Position numbers and translations under genes: made by a program | Assembly: GCA_934646185.1 (NCBI GenBank) | Contig: CAKUEH010000008.1 | Coordinates: 1 to 64,000 of the forward strand | Direction: 5' to 3' | Origin: an uncultured Oscillospiraceae bacterium | GTDB taxonomy: Bacteria > Bacillota > Clostridia > Oscillospirales > Oscillospiraceae | Length of the DNA stretch: 64,000 nt | Shown here: in pieces, positions 7,890 to 16,312 of the stretch | Layout of the letters: every line of letters starts with the position of its first letter | Position numbering within the stretch: the stretch's first letter is position 1 | Notes under the pieces: model-generated | The model's input: only the letters and a program-made list of their open reading frames with translations | Told to the model about the DNA's origin: nothing | Databases searched by the model: none

Positions 7890-8933
7890 TTACTTGGTGG
7901 GGACGTCAAAGCCCTTTTCCGCGAAGTACTTGGCCGCGCCCGGATGATAGGGGACAGAGGTGACGGAAGCGCCGAAATCGGTGTTGACCTCCGCGTACTT
8001 GGCGTGGGTGCCGGTGAGGCTGGAAGCGTTGTCGAAGATATCGGCGGCCAGCTTGTAGATCGCGTCCTCAGACACATCGTCGCGGGCGAGAACGACCGCG
8101 CTGACAGCGACGGTGATCGTGTCGGTGTCAAGACCGTAGACGTCCTTGCCGATGGTGACCTTGGTGTAATACGGAGAGGACTCCAGCAGCTTGTCGACGT
8201 GCTCGTCGTCCAGAGAGACGAGGTATGTCGCCTTTGTGGTGCTCAGATCGGTGATCGCCGTCGTGGGCGCGCCCGCAACGATGAAGGCCGCGTCGATCTG
8301 ACCGTTTTTCAGAGAGTCCGCGCTGTCGCCGAAGGACTGATACGTCGGGTTGATGTCAGCCTCCGTCATACCGTAAGCGCCGAGCACGTCCATGGCGTTA
8401 AAATACACGCCGGAACCGGCTGCGCCGATGGAGACGTTCTTGCCCTTGAGATCGTCGACCGTTTTGATCTCGGGATCGGTCGTGACGATCTGCACCTGCT
8501 CCATATAGAGCGCGGCGACCGTGGAGAAGCAGCTGACAGCGCCGGTATCGGCAAACAGGTTCGTGCCGTCGTAGGCGTAGGCCATGACGTCGGACTGGCA
8601 GAAGGCCAGCTCCGCGTTGCCGTCTTCCAGCTCAAAGATGTTCGACTGCGAGCCGTTGCCGACCAGGCCGACGACATCGACGCCGGCGTTGTTCGTCGCA
8701 TGCTGGGCAATGACGGAGCCGAAGGCGTAATATGTGCCGGATTCGCCGCCGGTGACGAAGCGCAGCTTGGCGCCGGAGGACGCGGCGGGCGTTTCAGCGC
8801 TGGATGCAGGCGCATCGGACGCGGCAGAGGACGCATCAGACGTCGTCTGAGCGGGAGCCGCAGGAGAAGCGGCACACGCGGCCATGCCCAGAACGAGGAC
8901 GGCTGCGAGAAGCAATGCAAGGATCTTTTTCAT
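7890..8933 (-). CDS. TAXI-family TRAP transporter solute-binding lipoprotein
   Basis: Extracytoplasmic substrate receptor for the adjacent permease; the ligand is not known (glutamate or C4-dicarboxylates are typical for studied TAXI proteins). The 347-residue protein has a lipoprotein signal ending LGMAAC (Cys about residue 20), then a Ser/Ala/Pro-rich linker. The TAXI core begins LRFVTGGESGTYYAFGSVIAQ and continues with NIFELEDGNAELAFCQSDV and GKNVSIGAAGSGVYFNA. ATG 8933 has GGAGG at 8 nt. Confidence 0.93.
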   Translation of the reverse strand: MKKILALLLAAVLVLGMAACAASPAAPAQTTSDASSAASDAPASSAETPAASSGAKLRFVTGGESGTYYAFGSVIAQHATNNAGVDVVGLVGNGSQSNIFELEDGNAELAFCQSDVMAYAYDGTNLFADTGAVSCFSTVAALYMEQVQIVTTDPEIKTVDDLKGKNVSIGAAGSGVYFNAMDVLGAYGMTEADINPTYQSFGDSADSLKNGQIDAAFIVAGAPTTAITDLSTTKATYLVSLDDEHVDKLLESSPYYTKVTIGKDVYGLDTDTITVAVSAVVLARDDVSEDAIYKLAADIFDNASSLTGTHAKYAEVNTDFGASVTSVPYHPGAAKYFAEKGFDVPTK

Positions 8934-8967
8934 ATCTATTCCCTCCTGAATTGATTTGCTGTGTGAA

Positions 8968-8996
8968 AGTATAATACATCAAAGTGCATTTTTCAA
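8968..8996 (-). promoter_or_regulatory. Promoter of the TRAP-TAXI operon
   Basis: Minus strand TTGAAA (8996-8991), 17-bp spacer and TATACT (8973-8968), 35 bp upstream of the TAXI start. Confidence 0.75.
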
Positions 8997-9153
8997 GATG
9001 CAATTTGTCATTTTGAGAAATTTATTTTTCACGAAATTCGAAATTACAACGGAAATCCTTCATAATCTTCTCAAATCAGCAGATATTTGAACAGATAAGA
9101 AAGATTCAATTCATTTTATTGCAGGATTGCGAATTTAAATCCTGCATATCCGG
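8997..9153. other. AT-rich intergenic segment
   Basis: Noticeably more AT-rich than its surroundings and containing no ORF with an RBS. A short inverted pair, GCAGGAT...ATCCTGC (9121-9147), is the only structure seen. It may hold regulator sites for the TRAP operon. Confidence 0.4.
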
Positions 9154-9189
9154 ATAAAAAATCAAGCAGCCGTTTCCGGCTGCCTGATG
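9154..9189 (-). terminator. Terminator of the shikimate operon
   Basis: On the minus strand, a GGCAGCCG/CGGCTGC stem with a GAAA loop is followed by TTGATTTTTTATCC, 13 nt after the aroQ stop. Confidence 0.85.
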
Positions 9190-9201
9190 CATGCAGATCG
9201 C

Positions 9202-9645
9202 TTAATCTGTATTTTTATTCAGATAGTCCTTCAAAAACAGGATGGCCTGCCGGTAGCCCTCAAAGCCGAGACCCATATAGGTCTTCACGCAGGCCAGCCG
9301 CGCATAGGAGATCTGCCGGAAGTCCTCGCGCTTCGTCACATCGGACAGATGCACCTCGACCGCCGGCAGCGCGACGGCCTTCAGCGCGTCCAGAATCGCG
9401 ACGCTCGTGTGCGTATAGGCCGCGGGATTGATGACGATCCCGTCAAACACGCCGTAGGCCGCCTGAATCTCGTCCACCAGCGCGCCTTCGTGGTTGGACT
9501 GGAAGACCTTGCAGGAGATTCCTTCCTCCCGGCACGTATCCTCGCAGAACCGCACCAGCGCGGCGTAATTCTGCCGGCCGTAAATATCCGGCTCCCGCAG
9601 GCCGAGCAGATTGAGATTCGGCCCGTTCAAAATCAGCAGCTTCAT
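9202..9645 (-). CDS. aroQ: Type II 3-dehydroquinate dehydratase
   Basis: Third shikimate-pathway step: dehydration of 3-dehydroquinate to 3-dehydroshikimate, as a dodecameric cytoplasmic enzyme. The 147-residue length is exactly that of type II enzymes. The opening ILNGPNLNLLGLREPDIYG contains the catalytic-loop Arg and Tyr. The mid motif FQSNHEGALVDEIQ and NPAAYTHTSVAILDAL carry the other active-site residues, followed by EVHLSDVTKREDFR. Last gene of the operon, with a 4-nt overlap with aroE-aroK. Confidence 0.96.
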   Translation of the reverse strand: MKLLILNGPNLNLLGLREPDIYGRQNYAALVRFCEDTCREEGISCKVFQSNHEGALVDEIQAAYGVFDGIVINPAAYTHTSVAILDALKAVALPAVEVHLSDVTKREDFRQISYARLACVKTYMGLGFEGYRQAILFLKDYLNKNTD

Positions 9646-10877
9646 CCAAGCACCTCCAGAATCTGCCGCACGGCGTCCTCCACCGTGCGGTCGTTATCGA
9701 CCATGACATCCGCAAAGCGTTCATACAGCGGCTTTCTGCGCCGGTAGATCTCTTCTGCGCCGAGCGCCTGCGAGACGGGCCTTCCGTTTGCGGGAAGGCA
9801 GTTCAAATCGCGCGTTAAGCAGAAGATCGTCCCGTTCTGATGCAGCAGCCGGTAATTTTCCGGCCTTGTCACGCAGCCGCCGCCCGTGGCGATGACCAGC
9901 CCGGACTGCTTTCCCAGCTCCGCCAGCACCGCCGTTTCACGCCGCCGGAAGCCCTCCTCGCCCTCGCGCCGGAAGATCTCCGGGATAGACATCCCGGCCT
10001 TCTGCTCCAGCACAGCATCTGCGTCAAGGAACGTGCGGCCCAGCTGCGCGGCGACGCCCGTGCCGACCGTCGTCTTCCCACTGCCCGGCATGCCGATGAG
10101 GATCACATTCTGCATCTGCGCGGCCAGCGATTTTGTGATCGCGCCGATGCGCTCGTCCGCGATCGCCGTTCCCAGAAAATCCTCGCAGCTTTTCTTCGCC
10201 TGCGCAGCCAGCATCAGAAGCCCGTTTGCCCGCTTGAGCCCGAGCTGCTCCGCCTGCAGCAGAAATTCCGTCCGCGCGGGATTATAGACCACGTCCAGCG
10301 CGGCTTCCAGCTTCGGAAACCGGCTTAGATCAACAGGCGATGCGCCGGTGTGCGGATACATGCCGACCGGCGTTGTGTTGACGGCGATCTCCGCGTCCGC
10401 GTGCCGGTCGAGATTCTCATAATTGTTTTCTCCGTGCCGCGAGATCACGACGACCTCCCGCGCGCCCAGCTGCCGCAGAACGTACTGCGCTGTCGCCGAC
10501 GCGCCGCCGCTGCCGAAGACGAGCGCCTTTTTGCCGCGCACGTACGCGCCGCTGGCCTGCACCAGCATGGAAAAGCCGTAGGCGTCGGTGTTGTCGCCCC
10601 AGAGCGTCCCGTCCGGTCTGCGCACGAGGGTGTTGACCGCGCCGATGGCGCGGGCCGTGTCAGACAGCTCCGCGCAGTAGGGGATCACGTCTTTTTTATA
10701 GGGGATGGTCACGTTCAGCCCGTCAAATTCCCCGGATTGCAGAAAGCGGTCCAGCTCCTCCGGCTCTTTTTCATATAAAGAATAGGCGTAATCCGCGAGC
10801 TGCGCATGGATCGCGGGAGAATAGCTGTGGCCGAGCGTCCGGCCCAGCAGTCCGCAGCGCAATGTTTCAGAACGCAT
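9642..10877 (-). CDS. aroE-aroK: Bifunctional shikimate dehydrogenase / shikimate kinase (AroE-AroK fusion)
   Basis: Two consecutive shikimate enzymes in one 411-residue chain. AroE, residues about 1-250, has the shikimate-binding SYSP, NVTIPYK with the catalytic Lys, NTDAYG with the catalytic Asp, and a GSGGAS NADP loop. AroK begins at about residue 255 (MQNVILIGMPGSGKTT, Walker A) and continues with DADAVLEQKAG, FRRRE and ATGGGCV for shikimate and nucleotide binding. The join has no stop or frame change. ATG 10877 has AAGGAGA upstream and overlaps the aroC stop by 11 nt. The order AroE then AroK matches pathway order. Confidence 0.94.
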   Translation of the reverse strand: MRSETLRCGLLGRTLGHSYSPAIHAQLADYAYSLYEKEPEELDRFLQSGEFDGLNVTIPYKKDVIPYCAELSDTARAIGAVNTLVRRPDGTLWGDNTDAYGFSMLVQASGAYVRGKKALVFGSGGASATAQYVLRQLGAREVVVISRHGENNYENLDRHADAEIAVNTTPVGMYPHTGASPVDLSRFPKLEAALDVVYNPARTEFLLQAEQLGLKRANGLLMLAAQAKKSCEDFLGTAIADERIGAITKSLAAQMQNVILIGMPGSGKTTVGTGVAAQLGRTFLDADAVLEQKAGMSIPEIFRREGEEGFRRRETAVLAELGKQSGLVIATGGGCVTRPENYRLLHQNGTIFCLTRDLNCLPANGRPVSQALGAEEIYRRRKPLYERFADVMVDNDRTVEDAVRQILEVLG

Positions 10878-11946
10878 AGCCTGTCTCCTTTTTTCGCCCC
10901 ATCCACGCATCCAGCACGGCGATCGCCGCCGCGGCCTCCACGCACGGGACGGCCCGCGGCACGATGCACGGATCGTGCCGTCCGTGAATGACGAGTGTTT
11001 CAGGTTCCATCCGCGAAAGGCTGACGGAGCCCTGCTCCCGGGAAATGGACGGCGTCGGCTTGAACGCAGCCCGAAATACGACCGGCATGCCGGTCGAAAT
11101 GCCGCCAAGGATCCCGCCGCAGTTGTTTGTCTCCGTCACGATGCGTCCATTCTGCACGCGGAACGGGTCGTTATTCTCGCTGCCGCGCAGCCGCGCGGCG
11201 GCAAAGCCCGCGCCGAATTCCAACCCCTTGACCGCCGGAATGGCGAACACAGCGCGCGCGATCAGGTTTTCCAATCCCCCGAACATCGGCTCCCCGACGC
11301 CTGCCGGAAGCCCGTCGACCACGCATTCGATCACGCCGCCGACAGAGTCTCCCTCCGCCTTCGCCAGCGCGATCTCCGCCTGCATGGCCGCGGCCGCGCT
11401 GTCAGAGACCGCCGGAAACGGTTTTTCCGCGACCGGCGCGTCAAACGGCGCGCTGTCCGTGACGCTTCCGATGGACAAAATGCGCGCGCGGATGGAAATG
11501 CCCTCACGTGCCAGCAGCTGCATGCAGATCCCGCCCGCGATGCACAGCGGCGCGGTCAGCCGTCCGGAAAAGTGTCCGCCGCCGTCCGCGTCCTGCGCGC
11601 CGCCGAATTTGACCTGCGCCGTATAATCCGCGTGGCCGGGGCGGGGGATATCCTTTAAGTTTTCATAATCGCCGGAGCGCGTGTTGGTGTTGCGGATGAT
11701 GGCCGTGAGCGGCGCGCCGCACGTTTTTCCACGCTTTAGCCCGCATAAGATCTCCGGCGCGTCGGCTTCCCTGCGCGGCGTCGACCAGGCGTTCTGCCCG
11801 GGCGCGCGCCGGCTCAAAAACCGCTGCAATGCGTCCGGGTCGACCGGCAGCCCGGCCGGGAGCCCGTCGACCGTAACGCCGATGGCAGGCGCGTGGGATT
11901 GCCCGAAAATGGAGACGGTCAGATTACCGGTATATACGCTGCTCAT
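10867..11946 (-). CDS. aroC: Chorismate synthase
   Basis: Last common step to aromatic amino acids: FMN-dependent removal of phosphate from EPSP to form chorismate. The 359-residue length is normal. Signatures: the N-terminal FGQSHAPAIGVTVDGLPAG, RRAPGQ, the middle RPGHADYTAQVKFG and DGGGHFSGRLTA, and the late NNCGGILGGISTGMPVVFRAAFKPTPSI. ATG 11946 has AAGGAGG at 8 nt and overlaps the aroA stop by 4 nt; in-frame codons upstream are inside aroA and are not used. Confidence 0.97.
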   Translation of the reverse strand: MSSVYTGNLTVSIFGQSHAPAIGVTVDGLPAGLPVDPDALQRFLSRRAPGQNAWSTPRREADAPEILCGLKRGKTCGAPLTAIIRNTNTRSGDYENLKDIPRPGHADYTAQVKFGGAQDADGGGHFSGRLTAPLCIAGGICMQLLAREGISIRARILSIGSVTDSAPFDAPVAEKPFPAVSDSAAAAMQAEIALAKAEGDSVGGVIECVVDGLPAGVGEPMFGGLENLIARAVFAIPAVKGLEFGAGFAAARLRGSENNDPFRVQNGRIVTETNNCGGILGGISTGMPVVFRAAFKPTPSISREQGSVSLSRMEPETLVIHGRHDPCIVPRAVPCVEAAAAIAVLDAWMGRKKETGYAF

Positions 11947-13196
11947 ACTGCATCCTCCTTCAAAGAAGCAAAGTCCTCCCAGAATGCGGGATAGGATTTC
12001 GCGACGCATTCACTCCCCGATACCGTGACCGGGCCCTCGCAGCCGCAGGCGGCCATGGCCGCGCTCATCGCGATGCGGTGGTCGCCGCAGGCGTCCGCTG
12101 TTCCGCCGGAAAGGCGGTCGCGGCCCGTAATGACCAATCCGTCCGGCAGCTCCCGCACGCTGCCGCCGAGCGCGGAAAGCAGCGCCGCCGTCGTTTGCAG
12201 GCGGTCGGATTCCTTCAGCCGCAGCCGCGCCGCGTTTTCGATCCGCGTTTCGCCGCCGCAGAGCGCGGCAAGGCACGAAACGACCGGGATCAGATCCGGA
12301 ACCGGCCCCGCGTCCAGCGTGATCCCGCGCAGCGCGCCGCGCCGCACGGAAACGGCGTCTTCCGAGACGGTCAGCTCCGCGCCGAACCGTGTCAAAATCT
12401 CTGTAATAGCCCGGTCTGCCTGCAGGGAATCAGGATCCAATCCCGTTACGGTCACGCCTGTCTCAGACAGCGCGCCCATGCACAGGAAAAACGCCGCGTT
12501 CGACCAGTCTCCCTCGACCCTCTGCACGGCGGGCGCCGCATAGCGCTGCCCGCCGCCGATCCGCCAGAGCTGTCCGGCCTGATTCGCAAAAATACCAGCC
12601 GTCGCAAGCGCCTGCTCCGTCATGGCGACATAGCGCGCCGATTGCAGCGTACCCGTGACCGTCAGCGTGCTGTTTCCGCTCAGAAGCGGCAGCGCGAACA
12701 AAAGCCCGGAAATAAACTGCGAGGAAACGTCGCCGGGCAGGGAATAGTCCCCTGCGCATAATTGCCCGTCTGTGTGCAGAACAGCTCCGTCCTGCCGCAG
12801 CCGCATGCCATGCGTTTCCAGAACCTCCCACAGCGGGGACAAAGGCCGCTCCGGCAGCCGCCCGTGCATCTGGATCTCTGCCTGAACGCCAAGCGTGCCG
12901 AGAACCGGCAGCAGAAACCGCAGCGTCGACCCGCTTTCGCCCGCGTCCAGCCGCGCCCGCGCGGGCAGCGTCTTGATCGGCATGATCGACAGTCCGTCCG
13001 TCACGCGCGCAAAGCGCGCGCCGAGCGACGCCAGACACTGCATCGTCGCTTCGATATCCGCGCTGAAGCCGTCTAGGATCAAACGCGACGGTTCACGGGA
13101 AAGCGCCGCGCAGATGAGCATCCGGTGCGCCTGCGATTTGGAGGCCGGGATCCGGATCACGCCCGCGCGCGGGCCGGGAGCTGCCGTCCGCGTCAT
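11943..13196 (-). CDS. aroA: 3-phosphoshikimate 1-carboxyvinyltransferase (EPSP synthase)
   Basis: Transfers enolpyruvyl from PEP to shikimate 3-phosphate. About 417 residues. The N-terminal PASKSQAHRMLICAALS supplies the catalytic Lys and Ser/Arg contacts. LDAGESGSTLRFLLPVLG is the PEP-binding signature (usual form GNAGT; the ESGST version is class II-like). A late RLKESDRL and CGDHRIAMSAAMA complete the active site. ATG 13196 follows GGAGGTG and overlaps the aroB stop by 4 nt. The class II-like motif suggests reduced glyphosate sensitivity, which is family knowledge and not shown here. Confidence 0.95.
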   Translation of the reverse strand: MTRTAAPGPRAGVIRIPASKSQAHRMLICAALSREPSRLILDGFSADIEATMQCLASLGARFARVTDGLSIMPIKTLPARARLDAGESGSTLRFLLPVLGTLGVQAEIQMHGRLPERPLSPLWEVLETHGMRLRQDGAVLHTDGQLCAGDYSLPGDVSSQFISGLLFALPLLSGNSTLTVTGTLQSARYVAMTEQALATAGIFANQAGQLWRIGGGQRYAAPAVQRVEGDWSNAAFFLCMGALSETGVTVTGLDPDSLQADRAITEILTRFGAELTVSEDAVSVRRGALRGITLDAGPVPDLIPVVSCLAALCGGETRIENAARLRLKESDRLQTTAALLSALGGSVRELPDGLVITGRDRLSGGTADACGDHRIAMSAAMAACGCEGPVTVSGSECVAKSYPAFWEDFASLKEDAV

Positions 13197-14251
13197 CGCG
13201 CACCTCCGGCCCGCAGCCAGTCCGGGATCTCGGAAGCCGGCGTTTTCCGTATTTCGCAGCGTCCGACCGCCGCCGGAACGATCAGATTGATCGAGCCGCC
13301 GGCGGCCTTTTTGTCGTGCAGGACCGCCCCGAGCATCTGCTCTGCCGGATACGCGCAGTCGACCGGCAGACCGTACTGCCGCAGCAGCGCCAGCACCGCG
13401 TCCCGCGCTTCGGCCTCGCAGAGGCCAAATTGTGCCGCTGCCCGCACGACCATCGCCATGCCGATGGCGACGGCAGAGCCGTGGCTGACGGCAAAGCCGC
13501 TGCACGCCTCGATCCCGTGGCCGAAGGTATGGCCGAGGTTCAGAAGCTGCCGCTGTCCGCGGTCAAATTCATCCTGCGCGACGATATCGCGCTTCATCCG
13601 CACGCACGTCTCGATGATGTACTCCGGCTGCATGCGCGGCGGCGTGCGATTCAATTCCTCAAAAAACGGCGCGTTTCCGAGCACTGCGTATTTGATGACC
13701 TCCGCACATCCGTCGCGGAAAATTTCATCCGGAAGAGAATCCAGACAGTCCGGGTCGCAGAGCACGAGCCACGGCTGATAGAACGTCCCGGCCAGATTTT
13801 TTCCGGCGGGCAGATCGATGGCCGTTTTGCCGCCGACGGAGGAGTCGACCATGGCGAGCAGCGTCGTCGGGATCTGGATGAACCCGATCCCGCGCAGATA
13901 GACGGAGGCCGCAAAGCCCGTCAGATCGCCTGCCACGCCGCCGCCCAGCGCGACGACCGCGTCTGATCGCGTCAGCCGGTTTTCGCACAGCGCGTCCAGA
14001 AGCGCCAGCCAGGTCTTCGCGCACTTGGAGCCCTCTCCGTGCGGGAATACGAACCGGCACACGGAAAACCCGGCGTCCGCAAGGCTTTTCTGCACCGTTT
14101 CTCCATACAGGGGCCATACGGAATCGTCCGAAACAAGCATGATCGTTCCCGCGTTCGTCACGCCGCGGATCAGCTCGCCCGCGCGGCGCAGCAGCCCGCG
14201 CTCGATCAGGATCTCATACCGGCGGGAGGCGGAAACAGAGACTGTTTTCAT
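13193..14251 (-). CDS. aroB: 3-dehydroquinate synthase
   Basis: Converts DAHP to 3-dehydroquinate using NAD and a divalent metal. The 352-residue protein has VVALGGGVAGDLTGFAASVYLRGI with the NAD-binding glycine run, the active-site segment QIPTTLLAMVDSSVGGKTAIDLPAGKN, and metal ligands in EVIKYAVL (Glu) and LNLGHTFGHGIE (His). The start overlaps the tyrA stop by 4 nt with AAGGAGGAGG about 10 nt upstream. Confidence 0.96.
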   Translation of the reverse strand: MKTVSVSASRRYEILIERGLLRRAGELIRGVTNAGTIMLVSDDSVWPLYGETVQKSLADAGFSVCRFVFPHGEGSKCAKTWLALLDALCENRLTRSDAVVALGGGVAGDLTGFAASVYLRGIGFIQIPTTLLAMVDSSVGGKTAIDLPAGKNLAGTFYQPWLVLCDPDCLDSLPDEIFRDGCAEVIKYAVLGNAPFFEELNRTPPRMQPEYIIETCVRMKRDIVAQDEFDRGQRQLLNLGHTFGHGIEACSGFAVSHGSAVAIGMAMVVRAAAQFGLCEAEARDAVLALLRQYGLPVDCAYPAEQMLGAVLHDKKAAGGSINLIVPAAVGRCEIRKTPASEIPDWLRAGGAR

Positions 14252-15081
14252 CGTCCATCGACCTCCTCCTTGCGTTTTTTGCCGTCCTCCAGCAGCTGCG
14301 TCAGCGTGGCCGCGTCGTCGGAGGCAATCGCGGCGCGGTACTCCATCAGCCGGTCCATCAGGCAGTCCAGCTCATGGAGCATATTGTCCCGGTTTTCCAG
14401 AAACAGCTCCGACCACATCGGCGCGTTCAGCCACGCCACGCGGGTCATATCCTTGTAGCTTCCGGCAGAAAAGCCCTTGTGTGCCTCCGCCGTGGGGCTT
14501 TTGATGTAAGCGTTCGAGACCAGATGCGCCATCTGCGACGTGAACGCGATCATTTCGTCGTGCTTTTCCGCCGTCGTGACGGAATAGCTGCCGAAGCCCG
14601 CCGGGGCCAGCAGCTCCTGCACGCGGGCGAGCAGCGCGATATTGTCAAAATCCGGCGGCACGATGACCATCGGCGCGTTGTGATACAGATTCGCGCGCGC
14701 GTGGCCGAAGCCGGAATACTGCGTGCCCGCCATCGGGTGCCCGCCGAGATAGGTGAAGTGGTATTGCTCCGCCAGCGGGAACGCCGCCGCGCAGACCACG
14801 CGCTTCGTGCCGCAGCAGTCGATCACGATGGGCTTCCCGCCGATATGCGGCGCGGCTTCGCGCAGATACCCGATCGCGGCGAGCGGCCGCACGCACAGCA
14901 GCACCAGATCGCACGCGCTGATATTCTCCATCGTAAGCGGCGCGTTCACCGCGTCCGCCAGCTGCGCAAAGGCCAGCATGCTTTCATCCACATCATAGCC
15001 GAAGACCGTCCATCCGGCGGCATGATAAGACTTTGCGAACGAGCCTCCGATGAGGCCCAGACCCACGATCCCGACCGTCAT
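14248..15081 (-). CDS. tyrA: Prephenate dehydrogenase
   Basis: Oxidative decarboxylation of prephenate to 4-hydroxyphenylpyruvate, the tyrosine branch. The 277-residue protein opens with the dinucleotide-binding motif VGIVGLGLIGGSFAKS and an Asp after strand 2 (GYDVDE). The later GGHPMAGTQYSGFGHA contains the catalytic His region. There is no C-terminal ACT domain and no chorismate mutase fusion, so feedback control by tyrosine must come from elsewhere. The ATG at 15081 overlaps the aroF stop by 4 nt. Confidence 0.92.
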   Translation of the reverse strand: MTVGIVGLGLIGGSFAKSYHAAGWTVFGYDVDESMLAFAQLADAVNAPLTMENISACDLVLLCVRPLAAIGYLREAAPHIGGKPIVIDCCGTKRVVCAAAFPLAEQYHFTYLGGHPMAGTQYSGFGHARANLYHNAPMVIVPPDFDNIALLARVQELLAPAGFGSYSVTTAEKHDEMIAFTSQMAHLVSNAYIKSPTAEAHKGFSAGSYKDMTRVAWLNAPMWSELFLENRDNMLHELDCLMDRLMEYRAAIASDDAATLTQLLEDGKKRKEEVDGR

Positions 15082-16082
15082 TCCGTCACCGCCTCGCGCA
15101 CTGCGCGCACCTTCCGCGCGACCTCGGCAAACTGCTCGCAGGTCAGAGACTGCGCGCCGTCGCACAGCGCGTGGATGGGGTCGTTGTGTACCTCGACAAT
15201 GACGCCGTCCGCCCCGCAGGCCGCCGCCGCCAGCGTCATGGGCGGTACGAGCCGGTTGATGCCCGTGGAGTGGCTGGGGTCGACGATGACCGGCAGATGC
15301 GACAGCTCGTGCAGCATCGGGACAGCCGCCAGATCGAGCGTATTTCTGGTGTAGTCGTCAAACGTGCGGATGCCGCGCTCGCAGAGGATGACGTTGTCGT
15401 TGCCGCTGGCCATGATATATTCCGCGCTCATCAGCAGCTCCTTGAGCGTGTTGGCAAGCCCGCGCTTGAGAAGGATCGGCTTTTTGACCGAGCCCATCTC
15501 CTTCAGAAGATCGTAGTTCTGCATGTTGCGCGCGCCGATCTGAATGATGTCGACGTTTTCAAACAGCGGCAGATGCTTGATGTTCATCAGCTCCGTCACG
15601 ATGGGCAGTCCCGTCTCCTGCTTGGCGATCTCGAGCAGACGGATGCCCTCGCCGTGCAGACCCTGGAAGTCATACGGAGACGTGCGCGGCTTGAACGCGC
15701 CGCCGCGCAGTAGCTGCGCGCCCGCAGCCTTGACGGCCTTTGCAACATATACGATCTGCTCCTCCGACTCAACGGAGCACGGCCCCGCGATCATCGCGAA
15801 ATGCCCGCCGCCGAATTTTGCCTCGCCGACCGAAACCACGGTATCGTCCGGGTGGAATTTGCGGTTGCAGCATTTGAACGGGTCGGAAACGCGCTTGACG
15901 GAATCGACGATATCGAGGCTTTCCAGCAGGGACATATCGATCCGGCTCGTGTCGCCGACCAGACCCAGCACGGTCTGATACTCGCCGAGCGAGGGGTGGA
16001 CATCGATTTGCTGGCTGCGCAGCCAGTTGATGAGCTGATTCCGTTTTTCCTCCGGTACGTTGTGCTTCAATACGACAATCAT
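15078..16082 (-). CDS. aroF: 3-deoxy-7-phosphoheptulonate synthase (DAHP synthase, AroF type with N-terminal ferredoxin-like domain)
   Basis: First committed step: PEP plus erythrose 4-phosphate gives DAHP. The 334-residue protein belongs to the type I-beta group. An N-terminal regulatory FL domain (residues 1-70, MIVVLKHNVPEEKR) precedes the barrel, which shows IAGPCSVESEEQ, LLRGGAFKPRTSPYDFQG, QIGARNMQNYDLLKE, LLKRG and IVDPSHSTGI, all standard. FL domains of this group can bind aromatic end products. ATG 16082 has GGAGG at 8 nt. First structural gene after the attenuator-like leader. Confidence 0.95.
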   Translation of the reverse strand: MIVVLKHNVPEEKRNQLINWLRSQQIDVHPSLGEYQTVLGLVGDTSRIDMSLLESLDIVDSVKRVSDPFKCCNRKFHPDDTVVSVGEAKFGGGHFAMIAGPCSVESEEQIVYVAKAVKAAGAQLLRGGAFKPRTSPYDFQGLHGEGIRLLEIAKQETGLPIVTELMNIKHLPLFENVDIIQIGARNMQNYDLLKEMGSVKKPILLKRGLANTLKELLMSAEYIMASGNDNVILCERGIRTFDDYTRNTLDLAAVPMLHELSHLPVIVDPSHSTGINRLVPPMTLAAAACGADGVIVEVHNDPIHALCDGAQSLTCEQFAEVARKVRAVREAVTE

Positions 16083-16100
16083 GGTTTTGACCTCCAATAC

Positions 16101-16136
16101 AATAAAAAATGCGGCACAGTCAATTCTGTGCCGCAT
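16101..16136 (-). terminator. Leader terminator of the shikimate operon (attenuator)
   Basis: On the minus strand, ATGCGGCACAG and CTGTGCCGCAT form an 11-bp stem with a 4-nt loop, followed by TTTTTTATT, between the leader peptide and aroF. An alternative pairing is possible: TGTGATGCGCA (minus strand 16165-16155) can pair in two 4-bp blocks with TGCGGCACA (16135-16127) in the 5' arm, which would act as an antiterminator. Confidence 0.85.
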
Positions 16137-16173
16137 GCAAATTACAAACTCTTCTGCGCATCACAAATTGACC

Positions 16174-16227
16174 TTACCATCTGACGACAGTAAAGTAATA
16201 ATAGGACGCGAAAACAGAAGTGAACAT
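16174..16227 (-). CDS. Aromatic-rich leader peptide of the shikimate operon
   Basis: A 17-codon ORF, MFTSVFASYYYFTVVRW, ends in TAA and is preceded by AAGGAGAG 7 nt before ATG 16227. It has three consecutive Tyr codons then Phe, two more Phe near the start, and a final Trp: 6 of 17 residues are the end products of the operon it precedes. It lies between a strong promoter (16259-16287) and an intrinsic terminator (16101-16136). By analogy with trp, phe and his leaders, stalling at Tyr/Phe/Trp codons would favour the antiterminator. Too short for standard gene callers. No T-box core sequence was seen. Confidence 0.85.
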   Translation of the reverse strand: MFTSVFASYYYFTVVRW

Positions 16228-16258
16228 GAAAAGACTCTCCTTATGAAAATCTGGGACA

Positions 16259-16287
16259 ATCATAGCACGCGGAGCGCCGCTTGTCAA
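16259..16287 (-). promoter_or_regulatory. Strong promoter of the shikimate operon leader
   Basis: Minus strand TTGACA (16287-16282), 17-bp spacer, TATGAT (16264-16259), about 30 bp upstream of the leader peptide start. The near-consensus strength is typical of operons controlled by attenuation. Confidence 0.9.
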
Positions 16288-16312
16288 CCGGGCCAGCGCG
16301 AAAAATGCGGGA

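Noticed and set aside
16101..16230. T-box riboswitch in the shikimate leader
   Set aside because: No T-box core (AGGGTGGNACCGCG-like) sequence and too short a leader for the specifier and T-box domains. The leader peptide explains the region better.
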